64,000 nucleotides of DNA from Shewanella fidelis ATCC BAA-318 (GCF_000518605.1 NZ_JADX01000022.1:46315-110314), one strand, 5' to 3'. Counted from the first letter of the stretch, positions 1 through 8,434 are shown. Numbers and translations are program-made. The notes: generated by a model from the sequence alone, not told the origin.

Positions 1-1
1 C

Positions 2-670
2 CTAATGAGCAGTCTATCGACAATCTCAGTATTTATTATTCCGTTAGCGGCGATTTTATTGTGTTACGACAGCTTTGTTGGCGAAGATGAGTCAGGCACT
101 TTGTTGTTACTGCTGTCATACCCTTTGACCCGATTACAGATCTTGCTTGGCAAGCTGCTCGGCCATGTGATTGTAATGTTGGTCGCCACAGGTGCTGCAT
201 TTGGTCTGACGGCATTACTGTTATTAATGCTTGGCGAGCATTACGACAAAGGCGAGCTAATTGCCGCCTTTGCTCAGTTCTTATTGAGCAGTAATTTGTT
301 AGCGCTCACTTTTATTTTAATTAGCTATATCGTTAGCCTTAAGAGCACAGAAAAGGCCAAAGCTATCGGTGGTTTGCTGCTGATTTGGTTTTTGTTTGTA
401 TTGATCTACGATTTAATTTTACTGACTATCTTAGTGTCCGATTTTTCGTTTGCGGATCAGTATGTAATTAATGCCCTTATTGCCATGAGCCCGACCGATC
501 TATATCGGGCAATCAACCTAGTCGCCATCGATGGTAATAACGCCAGTGGTAGTTTAGCTATGTTAGCCAGTTCAGACTGGGGCTTAGCAAGTTTATATGG
601 GCTACTTTTGTTATGGATCTCTAGTTTGACGTTGATCTCTCATCGAATTTTTAAATACAAACCGCTGTAG
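2..670 (+). CDS. NosY-like ABC transporter permease, 5' end outside the window
   Basis: This is the C-terminal part (about 222 residues) of a multi-spanning inner-membrane permease; the reading frame is open to the left edge, so the true start lies outside. The sequence is close to the complete 275-residue permease at 28776-29603 along its whole length, sharing runs such as STISVFIIPLAA and VGEDESGTLLLLLSYP, and by alignment about 53 N-terminal residues are missing. NosY-type permeases pair with a NosF ATPase and a NosD periplasmic protein in metallo-cofactor maturation. Like its paralog it is followed by a winged-helix regulator. A second sir/nos-like cluster immediately left of the window is therefore likely. 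Confidence 0.85.
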   Translation, partial: LMSSLSTISVFIIPLAAILLCYDSFVGEDESGTLLLLLSYPLTRLQILLGKLLGHVIVMLVATGAAFGLTALLLLMLGEHYDKGELIAAFAQFLLSSNLLALTFILISYIVSLKSTEKAKAIGGLLLIWFLFVLIYDLILLTILVSDFSFADQYVINALIAMSPTDLYRAINLVAIDGNNASGSLAMLASSDWGLASLYGLLLLWISSLTLISHRIFKYKPL

Positions 671-932
671 TAGTCAGAACTCGATGGTTAGATTTCGCTA
701 ATGAGCCGCTAAACGGCATAGGTGTGACAGCTAATATAATTGCCGCAAATATTAGCTGTTAATGCTGCTGTTAGCTGACTGTTTTGGGTTAATAATCACA
801 TTCTACTTAAGTACTTAACGGTAGAATTCGCCTGTTTATTCGCTTGATCCCTAAATGACTTCATTGCTTGTTACTCTACAGAGGTGATTTAGGAATACAT
901 CAATTACGCAGAAGAATTAAAAGAGGTTAATT

Positions 933-2216
933 GTGTTGAAAATTACTCCTTATTTGGAGTTGGATACTGAGGCTAACCAATTAGTTGATCATGTTAGTGG
1001 TAAAAAGGTCAGCTTAACCTTTTCTGAATCCGCAGTACTTCACCGACTTCTATTGTCATCAAATCCAGTATGCTCGAAAGAAGAGTTACTGAGTGCGGGC
1101 TGGCCTGACCGTGTTGTTGCTGTGACGTCATTAACGCAATGCATCAGTACCTTGCGTAAAAAGCTCGATCCCTATAGAGAAGTGCAGTTAAAAACTGTTG
1201 CTCGTCGTGGTTATCAGTTGCATATCGCTAGTCAATCCCATGTGAAAATGTTGGCAGTTAATGATGCTGAATCAATGAAGGCCGCCATTTTTGATGTGTC
1301 TTTACTGGTCAAAATATCCGGCATAGTAGTTTTGCTTATTCTTGCATTAAGCGCTTGGTATTGCAGTGATTATCATAAGATAAAACAAAATTTAGCCCGT
1401 TGGAGCGCCGATCCTCAAGTTGAGCTGCAAATAGGTGGTTTAAGGGGCAATGCTAAGCTGCTAGTTAAAGATGATGCACAGCACCTGCACCCATTTATGT
1501 GGGAGAAGCATCTTCAACCTGATAATAGCTTTATGACCTGTCATAAAGGCTTTAATGCGTTTGCCGCTACAGATGGTAGTAACTATTCGATGGCGATTTG
1601 CCCCGGGACAGATGATGAACAATGTTCGGGTAATGGCTTAATCAACATTACTTCGGTGGACTCTGAGCCTGCAAATCTGAATATGCCGGAGTTTATGGAG
1701 CTGTCGAGTGCGATGGAGCAACGCATTCGTTATAACCGCGTAATGCTGCCAGAAAGCACAGGCGTTAAAGGCTCGTTGTTAGAGCATAACTATCAAGCGG
1801 ACGTGTATTTCCCTGTAAAAGATGAGCTGCTTATTCGTGCAGATATCAATATGTCGCTTATCTTTGATTCAGAGGATACCGGTGAGTTTCACTTATCTAC
1901 CTGTATAACAGATGAAGACTGCTTAACTACGCCGATTAAGTACAAGGTACGTGGTACGTTTAAGCAATACTCGAGCAGTATTGATGGCTTAAAAGCGGAT
2001 ATTTTTCAAGTTCGTGTGCAGCAAAAAGACTTGATTAAACCAGATAAGTTAAACGATTCCGCAGTGCGTTTTTATCGTGATTTGCGTAAGCGCGATATTA
2101 AAGACAGAGAGATGTATTTTATTCGTGTACACCAAGATCATAAGACCGCGGTTTGGGTCATCCCGTTGTTTGGACAAGTAACGGCTTGGTACCATTATGA
2201 GAGAATCGATATTTAG
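933..2216 (+). CDS. ToxR/CadC-like membrane-anchored winged-helix regulator (copy 1)
   Basis: This 427-residue protein has an OmpR/ToxR-type winged-helix DNA-binding domain at about residues 1-100 (including TSLTQCISTLRKKLDP and the wing ending RRGYQLHI). A single transmembrane helix follows at about 128-150, then a periplasmic domain of about 270 residues. The GTG start is chosen because AAAAGAGG lies 7 bases upstream and the paralog at 29875 starts the same way. Conserved Cys pairs in the periplasmic part (CPGTDDEQCSGNG and CITDEDCLTTPIKYK) suggest disulfides. It follows a NosY-like permease, as its paralog does, so it may regulate the neighbouring respiratory cluster; that role is inferred. 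Confidence 0.85.
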   Translation: MLKITPYLELDTEANQLVDHVSGKKVSLTFSESAVLHRLLLSSNPVCSKEELLSAGWPDRVVAVTSLTQCISTLRKKLDPYREVQLKTVARRGYQLHIASQSHVKMLAVNDAESMKAAIFDVSLLVKISGIVVLLILALSAWYCSDYHKIKQNLARWSADPQVELQIGGLRGNAKLLVKDDAQHLHPFMWEKHLQPDNSFMTCHKGFNAFAATDGSNYSMAICPGTDDEQCSGNGLINITSVDSEPANLNMPEFMELSSAMEQRIRYNRVMLPESTGVKGSLLEHNYQADVYFPVKDELLIRADINMSLIFDSEDTGEFHLSTCITDEDCLTTPIKYKVRGTFKQYSSSIDGLKADIFQVRVQQKDLIKPDKLNDSAVRFYRDLRKRDIKDREMYFIRVHQDHKTAVWVIPLFGQVTAWYHYERIDI

Positions 2217-2278
2217 GCTCATATCGAGCTGAGCTTAATAAGTTTGGCGTGTTTGTTGAGTGCTGAGTGTCACTTTGG

Positions 2279-2304
2279 AAGCCCACAGTAATGTGGGCTT
2301 TTTT
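2279..2304 (+). terminator. Rho-independent terminator after regulator copy 1
   Basis: AAGCCCACA and TGTGGGCTT form a 9-bp stem with a GTAA loop, followed by TTTT. It lies about 60 bases past the stop of the regulator gene. Confidence 0.85.
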
Positions 2305-2349
2305 GTGCCCTTGTTTTGGCTGTGGGGCTCTACATTAAGGGGAGCAGAC

Positions 2350-2640
2350 TGCGCCTGACCTTTAAGTTAGACAGCGTCTAACAATCAACGTCGTGGCGCT
2401 TCGCCCACACCCGAGTCAAGGGGGAAAGCGCTTGTCCCCCTTAACAAACCCTCAGCGCCCCAAACGAAGTTGTTGATCCTCATACTCCAATGAAAATCGC
2501 CTAACGGCTCAGATGGGACATCCATGTCCCCCTGAGCCTGAACCATCATCCATGATGGTTCTACGGCATTTTCATTTGCGCATTTCGGCAACTTCGATGG
2601 GGAATTGGTGTTTTCTGTGAGTTCCATATTTCAAATAGTC
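2350..2640 (-). repeat. Structured repeat element, copy A
   Basis: An open frame of 80 codons on the minus strand (2385-2627) lies here, but the DNA reads better as a structured element than as a gene. It holds several strong hairpins: GTTAGAC/GTCTAAC at 2366-2382, a long stem at 2507-2537 whose core is GGGACAT/ATGTCCC, and GAACCATCAT/ATGATGGTTC at 2540-2561. Read on the minus strand, blocks such as AACAACTTCGTTTGGGGCG and a GTGTGGGC...CACGACGTT stem recur in diverged form, in opposite orientation, at about 3465-3650. The two copies bracket the GNAT gene. No protein family is recognisable in the frame. Confidence 0.6.
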
Positions 2641-2852
2641 CCTCTGATTGGTCATTAAAATCCTCCTAAAAAAGCACATGGAGCCATATGAATCATGCTC
2701 TTTTTGTTTTTGTGTTATGTTTAAAACAATGGGTTATAGTTTGGTGGCGGAGCATTGCCAAGACGCATTGATAATATTTAAAAATACAGCAACGATAATA
2801 ATGTTATTGTTGTTACCACTTAATAAGCTGTTAGGCTGCAAAGGAAAGCTAG

Positions 2853-3380
2853 GTGAGTAATTTCAATATTAGAACCTTAAATCAAAATGATTGGTCAACA
2901 TACAGAGAGCTTCGCCTTCGCTCTCTTCAAGACTCTCCAGACTCTTTCGGTAGTAGTTATGAAAAAGAGTTTTGCTTTTCACGTGATGAATGGGCTTCTC
3001 GTCTTGACCTCGATAATATGGTTGAATCGGCTCTCCCACTTATTGCAGAGTTAAATGGGGTTGCAGTTGGTTTAGCTTGGGGGATACAGCATAACCCTCA
3101 GGATAAAACTGCTCATATTTATCAAATGTGGGTTTCCCCGAATGCTCGTGGTCAAGGCGTAGGTAGTTTATTGCTTAAAAATATTATAGCGTGGTCAAAT
3201 GAACTTAATTTAGATTATGTTTCGTTAGCGGTAACAACCATTAATAAAACGGCTGTAGAGTTATATAAAGCTTATGGCTTTGAGGCTGATGGCGCATTAG
3301 AAGATCTTCGTGAAGGTTCAGAATTGCTTGTTCAGCCCATGAAATTGAAACTGTGCGCGATAGCGCCTAATCGAAATTAA
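2853..3380 (+). CDS. GNAT family N-acetyltransferase
   Basis: This 175-residue protein has the GNAT fold. The acetyl-CoA pyrophosphate-binding motif A is clear at about residues 90-115 (MWVSPNARGQGVGSLLLKN, with RGQGVG as the Q/RxxGxG loop), and a final strand block lies near YGFEADG. It should transfer an acetyl group from acetyl-CoA to an amine; the substrate cannot be read from the sequence. The GTG start is supported by AAGGAAAG 5-12 bases upstream. The gene stands alone between two inverted copies of a structured repeat, an arrangement compatible with an acquired gene. Confidence 0.85.
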   Translation: MSNFNIRTLNQNDWSTYRELRLRSLQDSPDSFGSSYEKEFCFSRDEWASRLDLDNMVESALPLIAELNGVAVGLAWGIQHNPQDKTAHIYQMWVSPNARGQGVGSLLLKNIIAWSNELNLDYVSLAVTTINKTAVELYKAYGFEADGALEDLREGSELLVQPMKLKLCAIAPNRN

Positions 3381-3464
3381 ACAAGGACAAAAACAGAAGT
3401 TGACAGGGTCACTCAACTATAGAGACTTATAATATATTGCACTCAAAACTGACTGAAAACATCT

Positions 3465-3650
3465 AACTCGCCATCGAAGATGAGTGAGGGTTAACAACTT
3501 CTTTGGGGCGGCTCGGACTCTTTATAAGGAGCTGACCAATAGGGGATTTCTGTTGATCCCCTTTTGACCGAGTGTGAGCTGGAAGCTCACGACGTTCTTC
3601 GGCCGATAGGCCGCATATTTAGGCGTTGCTCACGCCCTTCTTAAACAGGC
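3465..3650 (+). repeat. Structured repeat element, copy B (inverted relative to copy A)
   Basis: The block AACAACTTCTTTGGGGCG and, 70-100 bases later, TTGACCGAGTGTGAGC...GCTCACGACGTT match the minus strand of the element at 2350-2640. Stems are conserved although bases differ: AGGGGAT/ATCCCCT here against AGGGGGA/TCCCCCT there, and GTGAGCT/AGCTCAC here against a GTGGGCG/CGCCAC-type stem there. Such compensatory change points to selection on structure. No coding potential is evident in this 345-base gap. Confidence 0.55.
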
Positions 3651-3727
3651 TTGATTGCTTATCAACTGAGATTATGAGACAACCCCATATTAGATAACAG
3701 GATGATAAATATAGGGTTAAACAATTG

Positions 3728-4405
3728 ATGAACCTCAAGCTAATCACTCTACTAGCATGTCTGCTCGGGTACTCAAGCATTGGCTATGCAGCCAGTTTTG
3801 ATTGCACGAAAGCCAAGGCTAAGATTGAAAAGCAGATCTGTGCTGATGATGAGCTGAGCCAGTTAGATACTGAGCTAATGGCTGCTTATAAATTGTATCG
3901 GGCGCAGCTTGCTGATGAAGGCAAATTGCAGCTTAAACATGCACAAAGAGCATGGCTGAAGCAGCGCAATAAAGACTGCAGTGATGATACGTCAGCTTGT
4001 GCAGATATTTACCAGCAACGCATTACACAACTGTTAGCCCAAGTGTCAGAGGGTAAACAGATCTCAGCTAAGGATTTTTATCAGCATTTCAATATGCGAA
4101 CCATTTATAGCTCCTATGGCCAACGTTTAAAGTACTATTGTGAGTCGTACCCGCAAGACTTCTTTACAACACCAGAGTTTATCTCTGCCACTAAGCTTGA
4201 AATGGTTGAGGGTGACAATATCTGGACAGTTTCAATCGCGCCAGATAATCGTGTAACCCTAGGTAATCAGATCACCTCAGGTACTTATCACTCTGTGACT
4301 TCCCATCGTTTGTACTTCGACAAAAACAATAATGACTGGCGTACATTACAAACATTTATCGCTGTGCCTGATGACTGCGTGGCTTATGGAACACAAGATA
4401 GTTAA
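3728..4405 (+). CDS. Secreted LprI/DUF1311-type lysozyme-inhibitor-like protein
   Basis: This protein of about 225 residues begins with a signal peptide ending near GYAA|SFDC. The LprI (DUF1311) domain follows at about residues 22-105, with its typical pattern of cysteines (FDCTKAKAKIEKQICAD, KDCSDDTSACADIYQQR) and the AQRAWLKQRNKDC core. Family members are periplasmic, and some inhibit lysozyme. The C-terminal half (about 115-225) is not recognised. The ATG at 3728 is preferred over the in-frame TTG just before it; AGGG lies about 10 bases upstream. It is a monocistronic gene. Confidence 0.75.
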   Translation: MNLKLITLLACLLGYSSIGYAASFDCTKAKAKIEKQICADDELSQLDTELMAAYKLYRAQLADEGKLQLKHAQRAWLKQRNKDCSDDTSACADIYQQRITQLLAQVSEGKQISAKDFYQHFNMRTIYSSYGQRLKYYCESYPQDFFTTPEFISATKLEMVEGDNIWTVSIAPDNRVTLGNQITSGTYHSVTSHRLYFDKNNNDWRTLQTFIAVPDDCVAYGTQDS

Positions 4406-4668
4406 CTTGGAACAAGCCGAGCTTGATAAAGGTCGGCTATTTAGCCTCTTATCTACTTAGTAAGTTAACCAATCTATAGAATACCGCGGCTAAATTTTGC
4501 CCTTGATATTAATCCTTTCTTGGTGCGTCAGCGTATTAAAAATACCAATGAAATTATTGCTTAAGTAATGGCACTAACAATAGTTGAATCGGCTGAGAGT
4601 CGGAGGTTAATTTGCGGTCGGTTTACAAGTTGTGCCCTGCTAAACATAAGTATTAGTGGAGATAAAAC

Positions 4669-4844
4669 GTGTTTTCAATATTTAAAAGAGACCCTGCTAA
4701 GAAACTTAAAAAGCGGTATTTTGCTAGCTAGAGCAAGTGATGTTAGCTCAGCGAAATGGCGACATTAAAACCTACTCTGAACTTTCTGCAGAGGCAGATG
4801 AGATCGACAAGCAAATATCAAGACTTAATCAATCATCAAGTTAG
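4669..4844 (+). pseudogene. DUF6435-like small gene broken by a single-base frameshift
   Basis: A GTG preceded by GTGGAG opens a frame reading MFSIFKRDPAKKLKKRYFA, then hits a stop. From about 4732 a neighbouring frame continues LEQVMLAQRNGDIKTYSEL...DEIDKQISRLNQSSS and stops at 4842-4844. Joined by adding one base near 4728-4732, the product would be about 58 residues and resembles the short DUF6435-type proteins of Shewanella and Vibrio (start MFxxFKxDPxKKL, middle AQRNGDI). The rest of the frame is undamaged, so the lesion is recent, a sequencing error, or a site of programmed frameshifting. The family name is from memory. Confidence 0.6.
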
Positions 4845-4993
4845 CGTTCACTGTTTAACGTGGTTTATAGAAGCTAGCTTTTACAAAGTTATTATTCATA
4901 CGATCTAGCATTAAGGCTGTTGACTTTAAAATATTTCATCATTAAATTAACGCTATTAACTTAATGGTGTTAACTTAATAAGGCTAACAAAAA

Positions 4994-5611
4994 ATGGTTG
5001 CGACAAACACTAAAGGTCGGCCTGCGCAAATTTCTAAGGTCGAGGTGATTGAGTGCGCGTTAAATTTGGGGCTGCACAACTTATCTATGCACGCTTTAGC
5101 TAAGCAATTAGGTGTCACTGCAACAGCGCTTTATCGCCATGTTAGCTCGAAAGAAGAACTTATCGCTTGTTGCTGTGATTACGTAATGAAGCGGGTAGGT
5201 ATTCCTGCAGAAACTGATTGGCAGCAGTATTTATATTGTTTCGCTAAAAACTTTAGAAGTTCGTTACTTGCCGTCCCCCATTCAGTGCAATTTATTCGCC
5301 ATCATCAACAGTTTACCCCTGCTACATCTATTCTTGTGGACGATGCTTTAGGTGTGCTGCGTAACGAGCATTTTGATGCTGAAGTTGGATTTATGGCATT
5401 TGTTAGCGTGTATACAAAGGTGATGGATATTGTGCAGCACCAAGAGCAAGCCTTAGCCAATTCTACAAATGAACAAGAGCTAGCGGTTGATGCTGAAGTC
5501 TTGCCTAATCTAGCATGGCTATTGGCGCAAGCTAAGCCTGTTGACTATGAACGCTATTTTGAAGATAGCATAAAAATTACTCTCGAAGGTTTAAAAGCTG
5601 TTTATCGTTAA
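4994..5611 (+). CDS. TetR/AcrR family transcriptional regulator
   Basis: The 205-residue protein has an N-terminal TetR helix-turn-helix at about residues 12-58 (LSMHALAKQLGVTATALYRHVSSKEEL is the recognition region) and an all-helical C-terminal ligand and dimerisation domain. Members are usually repressors released by a small molecule; the ligand and target are unknown here. It is followed 35 bases later by a small DUF1992 gene in the same direction, and no transporter gene is adjacent. The upstream 150 bases are AT-rich with repeats of TTAACTTAATG, plausible as its own control region. Confidence 0.85.
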   Translation: MVATNTKGRPAQISKVEVIECALNLGLHNLSMHALAKQLGVTATALYRHVSSKEELIACCCDYVMKRVGIPAETDWQQYLYCFAKNFRSSLLAVPHSVQFIRHHQQFTPATSILVDDALGVLRNEHFDAEVGFMAFVSVYTKVMDIVQHQEQALANSTNEQELAVDAEVLPNLAWLLAQAKPVDYERYFEDSIKITLEGLKAVYR

Positions 5612-5646
5612 CGATAGAGAGTGCTGAAAGTTTATAAGGAAACGCT

Positions 5647-5940
5647 ATGAGCTTGTATGTTGAAGATTACATTTCTCGCCAGGTACAAAAAATAAGCGAG
5701 TCGGGTGAAATGGCAAATAACCCTTACCAAGGGAAGCGTTTAGAGTTAGAGAGTTACTTTAGATCGCCTGTCGAAAACAGAGCAATTAACCGCTTTTTAT
5801 CTGATAGTGGTTTTGTTCCGCCTAAAATTCAGATCTTAGCTGAAATTAAAGTGCTTGAATCTCAACAAGAGCAAGAATATAGCTTAGATACTCAGCTTAA
5901 GTTAAATGCTTTACGTTTGAAGTATGATATGAGCAAGTGA
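5647..5940 (+). CDS. DUF1992 (DnaJ-C28-like conserved region) protein
   Basis: This 97-residue protein carries the DUF1992 pattern: a region rich in small residues and proline (MANNPYQGKRLELESYFRSP), then NRFLSDSGFVPPKIQILAEIKVLESQ, corresponding to the family's hydrophobic-xx-G(F/Y)xPPE/K helix. The family is related to the conserved region of DnaJ homolog C28; its bacterial role is not established. A Shine-Dalgarno (AAGGAAA) lies just before the ATG. It is probably cotranscribed with the TetR gene 35 bases upstream, and a 10-bp inverted repeat at 5963-5992 follows. Confidence 0.75.
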   Translation: MSLYVEDYISRQVQKISESGEMANNPYQGKRLELESYFRSPVENRAINRFLSDSGFVPPKIQILAEIKVLESQQEQEYSLDTQLKLNALRLKYDMSK

Positions 5941-5962
5941 ACCGTTGCTTGTAAGTGGAGAG

Positions 5963-5992
5963 GCAAGGAGGAGCATAAACTATCCTCCTTGC
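5963..5992. terminator. Inverted repeat between convergent genes
   Basis: GCAAGGAGGA pairs perfectly with TCCTCCTTGC across a 10-base loop, between the end of the DUF1992 gene and the end of the minus-strand PAP2 gene. No strong T tract follows, so termination is likely but not certain. Confidence 0.5.
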
Positions 5993-6014
5993 TAAGCGCA
6001 GAGTCAAAGCTTAA

Positions 6015-7292
6015 TTAGAATCTGTTGCTAAAGGTTAGCACTAAATTTTGGCTATCATAGTTGGCAACAAACTCAGTGTTATCAAGCTCTGTTTCGGTGT
6101 AGCTGTATTTGAAACCCATTTCCCAAGCATCATTAAAGTCATACTTTACGCCTGCTTCTGCTAATAGGTAGTTATCGCTTTCCCAGCCTTGATATTGGAG
6201 GTTGGTTATTGCTGAAAACCCTTCTGTGAGTCGCCATGAGAGCTTTGCTGTAGCCGCTGGCATTGCTCGCCAATGATCTTCGCTAGCGTATTGACCGCCG
6301 TTTTCATCAAGGTCAACATCGAGTTCAATCATGTGTAAATATAGCCCTAGGCCGACATCTAGCTTCACTGCATCATTCACCTGTAAGCCTTTGTAGATAT
6401 TGCCCCCTAGCATCCAATGCCTAAATGCGGTGAGTACTTCGCTGCCTGCTTCAAAGGTTTGACCGTCTAAGGTAAAGTCTTGAGCAACTGTGCCACGACG
6501 ACGTGTTTCTGTTGGTGTAAACTCCAACTCTATTAGGTCGCCACCGCCGAGTTGGTACTGATAATTCACATAGGAGAAAGGCTGGTATTCATCGATAAGT
6601 TCGTCTCTAACTAGATAGTCTTTAGCGCCTGCTTGAGCAGAGCTATCAGCAATGTTAGTACCGACACCAAGTTCTAATTTGTGTTTAAGGTCAACAATCT
6701 TTTGCGCTTTGGATTTATGTTGAGTCTTTAGCACTTCATCCGTTACCGTTACCCCCACGGCAAAACCGTCAGCTGTTGGTTGAGCGTTAAAGTAAACGCC
6801 ATCAACTTTATGCGGTGAAACAAACATTTGGTTCATCAAAAATGCTGTAGATGCACCTGCCACAACATCGCCTGCATAGTGGCGGTTGCCATGAATACGA
6901 CTCGCTCCTACAAAGGTGGCTGCAGCATACGCTGGTACCCCCCATTTAGCGCCATAACGGCTTTGTAAGAAAGCTGCACCAGAAAAAGCGGCAGCGGTGT
7001 GACCCGAAGGAAATGAGTTCCAACTACTCTCATTAGGGCGGCTGCGTCCAACAGCTTGTTTTACGCCATGCACAATGACTTGGGTACTTAATGTTGAGTA
7101 AGTTAATTGTTTAGCGCCTTCGAGATCATCGTGCATCCATGCAGCAAAAAAGCCTGTGGCAGGGATGAGAATTTGCAACATGTCACCGGCTTCAACAATT
7201 GAGTCGTCAACTGAATCATTAATGCCATTGCTAGCCCACGCTGGAGTGGTCATTGCTACCATTACTGCAGCGATAAGTTTATTTTTATTCAT
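6015..7292 (-). CDS. PAP2-superfamily phosphatase fused to a C-terminal barrel-like domain
   Basis: The 425-residue protein has a signal peptide (cleavage near TPAWA|S) and a PAP2 acid phosphatase domain at about residues 25-170. All three catalytic motifs are intact: KQAVGRSRP (KX6RP), PSGH, and SRIHGNRHYAGD (SRX5HX3D). From about 200 to the end the sequence changes to alternating hydrophobic/aromatic strands (ELEFTPTE, YQYQLGGGD, LQYQGWES) and ends in ...NLVLTFSNRF, a terminal Phe as in outer-membrane barrels. Ordinary PAP2 enzymes are about 200-250 residues, so this is a fusion. Dephosphorylation of a lipid phosphate at the outer membrane is possible but inferred. AAGGATG precedes the ATG. 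Confidence 0.8.
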   Translation of the reverse strand: MNKNKLIAAVMVAMTTPAWASNGINDSVDDSIVEAGDMLQILIPATGFFAAWMHDDLEGAKQLTYSTLSTQVIVHGVKQAVGRSRPNESSWNSFPSGHTAAAFSGAAFLQSRYGAKWGVPAYAAATFVGASRIHGNRHYAGDVVAGASTAFLMNQMFVSPHKVDGVYFNAQPTADGFAVGVTVTDEVLKTQHKSKAQKIVDLKHKLELGVGTNIADSSAQAGAKDYLVRDELIDEYQPFSYVNYQYQLGGGDLIELEFTPTETRRRGTVAQDFTLDGQTFEAGSEVLTAFRHWMLGGNIYKGLQVNDAVKLDVGLGLYLHMIELDVDLDENGGQYASEDHWRAMPAATAKLSWRLTEGFSAITNLQYQGWESDNYLLAEAGVKYDFNDAWEMGFKYSYTETELDNTEFVANYDSQNLVLTFSNRF

Positions 7293-7487
7293 AATACATC
7301 CTTTTAATTACCTTAAACTTTATATGGGTACTGCAATGTATTGTTACATTTACCACTTTTTAGGTACACAGTCGTACGGTTAAAGTGTGCATTTTGTAAC
7401 AGTGTTGAATTTTTGTTGCTTTTTTGGTCTTCCACTGTGAACTATTTGCTGGCGTAAGAGTCCGTGTTTTTATCGTTGTATGTCTAT

Positions 7488-8300
7488 TCAACCGAAATAC
7501 ATATTCACAGCAATCAACAACAATAAGCATGCGAAGATCTTTTTTATCAGCGGAACAGGTAGATGGGCTGTGGCTTTTGCACCCAATGGTGCGGTAAACC
7601 AAGAGGTGCACACGATACCCAGCAGTGCAGGTAAGTAAACGAAGCCAGCAAAGCCATCTGCTAATGAGAAATGGCCACTGCCAGAACTGATATAACCAAT
7701 TGAACCAAACAGTGCGATGACAATGCCGCAGGCTGAGGCGCAGCCGATGGCTTTTTTAATATCTACCTTAAAGTAAGTCAGTAAGGGGACTAATAATGCA
7801 CCACCGCCTATGCCTATCATGGCCGATAACGCGCCAGTGATACAGCTAAGCAGGCTCAATAGACCTTTATTGGGCAAGCCGCGTTCGCTTGCATCATGTT
7901 TTTTATTGCTGCTGTAAAACATTTTTAGTGCGATTAATAGTACGCATAAGGTAAACACTAAGCGCACAATTTGCTCAGGCAAGAGCGCTGCAACGAAACC
8001 GCTAATGAGTGCGCCAATAGCAACCCCGGTCATGATCCAAGGGGCTATCTGCCAAGGTACATTGCCATTTTTATGATGGGCAATGGCCGACGAAGTTGAA
8101 GTGAATAAAATGGAGGCCAGTGAGGTGGCAATAGCTGCAACTACCACCTGCTCGGCTGGCAGCACCGCGAAGTGCACTAAAATTATGCTGAGTACAGGCA
8201 CTATCACTAGTCCGCCGCCTATGCCTAGTAGTCCTGCCAGAAAGCCAACCCCGCTGCCTAGCAATGCGCAGTAAATAATTAATAGCAAAAATTCATTCAT
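7488..8300 (-). CDS. TSUP (TauE/SafE) family membrane permease
   Basis: This 270-residue integral membrane protein has the two internally related halves of the TSUP family, each with a glycine-rich motif: GFLAGLLGIGGGLVIVPVL near residue 19 and ALSAMIGIGGGALLVPLL near 155. Around eight transmembrane helices are expected. Family members move sulfite, sulfoacetate or other small organic anions. Sulfite export would fit an organism that makes sulfite reductase, but nothing local proves the substrate. It is divergent from the mesX-mesD pair, sharing a 300-base control region that contains a MetR-type site. Confidence 0.85.
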   Translation of the reverse strand: MNEFLLLIIYCALLGSGVGFLAGLLGIGGGLVIVPVLSIILVHFAVLPAEQVVVAAIATSLASILFTSTSSAIAHHKNGNVPWQIAPWIMTGVAIGALISGFVAALLPEQIVRLVFTLCVLLIALKMFYSSNKKHDASERGLPNKGLLSLLSCITGALSAMIGIGGGALLVPLLTYFKVDIKKAIGCASACGIVIALFGSIGYISSGSGHFSLADGFAGFVYLPALLGIVCTSWFTAPLGAKATAHLPVPLIKKIFACLLLLIAVNMYFG

Positions 8301-8421
8301 TTAAAAAATCTCTTTATCTAACTATTGGACTGCGGCGCAATATTATTGAGTTAGCTCTAATGGCCGTGTTAGGCCGGTTAATATAACGGAATGCAAGTTT
8401 AGTTTTCAAAGTAATACAATA

Positions 8422-8434
8422 TGAATGTTATTCA
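8422..8434. promoter_or_regulatory. Candidate MetR binding site
   Basis: TGAATGTTATTCA fits the MetR consensus TGAA-N5-TTCA exactly and is extended by one base on each side (ATGAATGTTATTCAT). It lies in the 307-base gap between the divergent TSUP and mesX genes, about 175 bases before the mesX start, where an activator of methionine synthesis would be expected. No other clear operator was seen in the gap. Confidence 0.55.

Noticed and set aside
2385..2627. 80-codon minus-strand frame
   Set aside because: It covers the hairpin-rich repeat copy A; its related copy B near 3465-3650 shows conserved stems, not a conserved frame, and no protein family is evident.
2829..2835. GTTAGGC and GCCTAAC (2500-2506) read as an integron attC site around the GNAT gene
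   Set aside because: The two core-like sites are about 330 bases apart, far longer than an attC, and no integrase is seen.
2648..2860. 70-codon frame before the GNAT gene
   Set aside because: It begins at a TTG without a ribosome site, overlaps the GNAT start and has low-complexity composition.
4467..4565. Open stretch ending NPFLVRQRIKNTNEIIA, possible gene remnant
   Set aside because: It has only about 30 codons, no start and no recognisable family; too weak to annotate.
4568..4768. 66-codon frame overlapping the DUF6435-like gene
   Set aside because: It is out of frame with the recognisable gene pieces and has no ribosome site.
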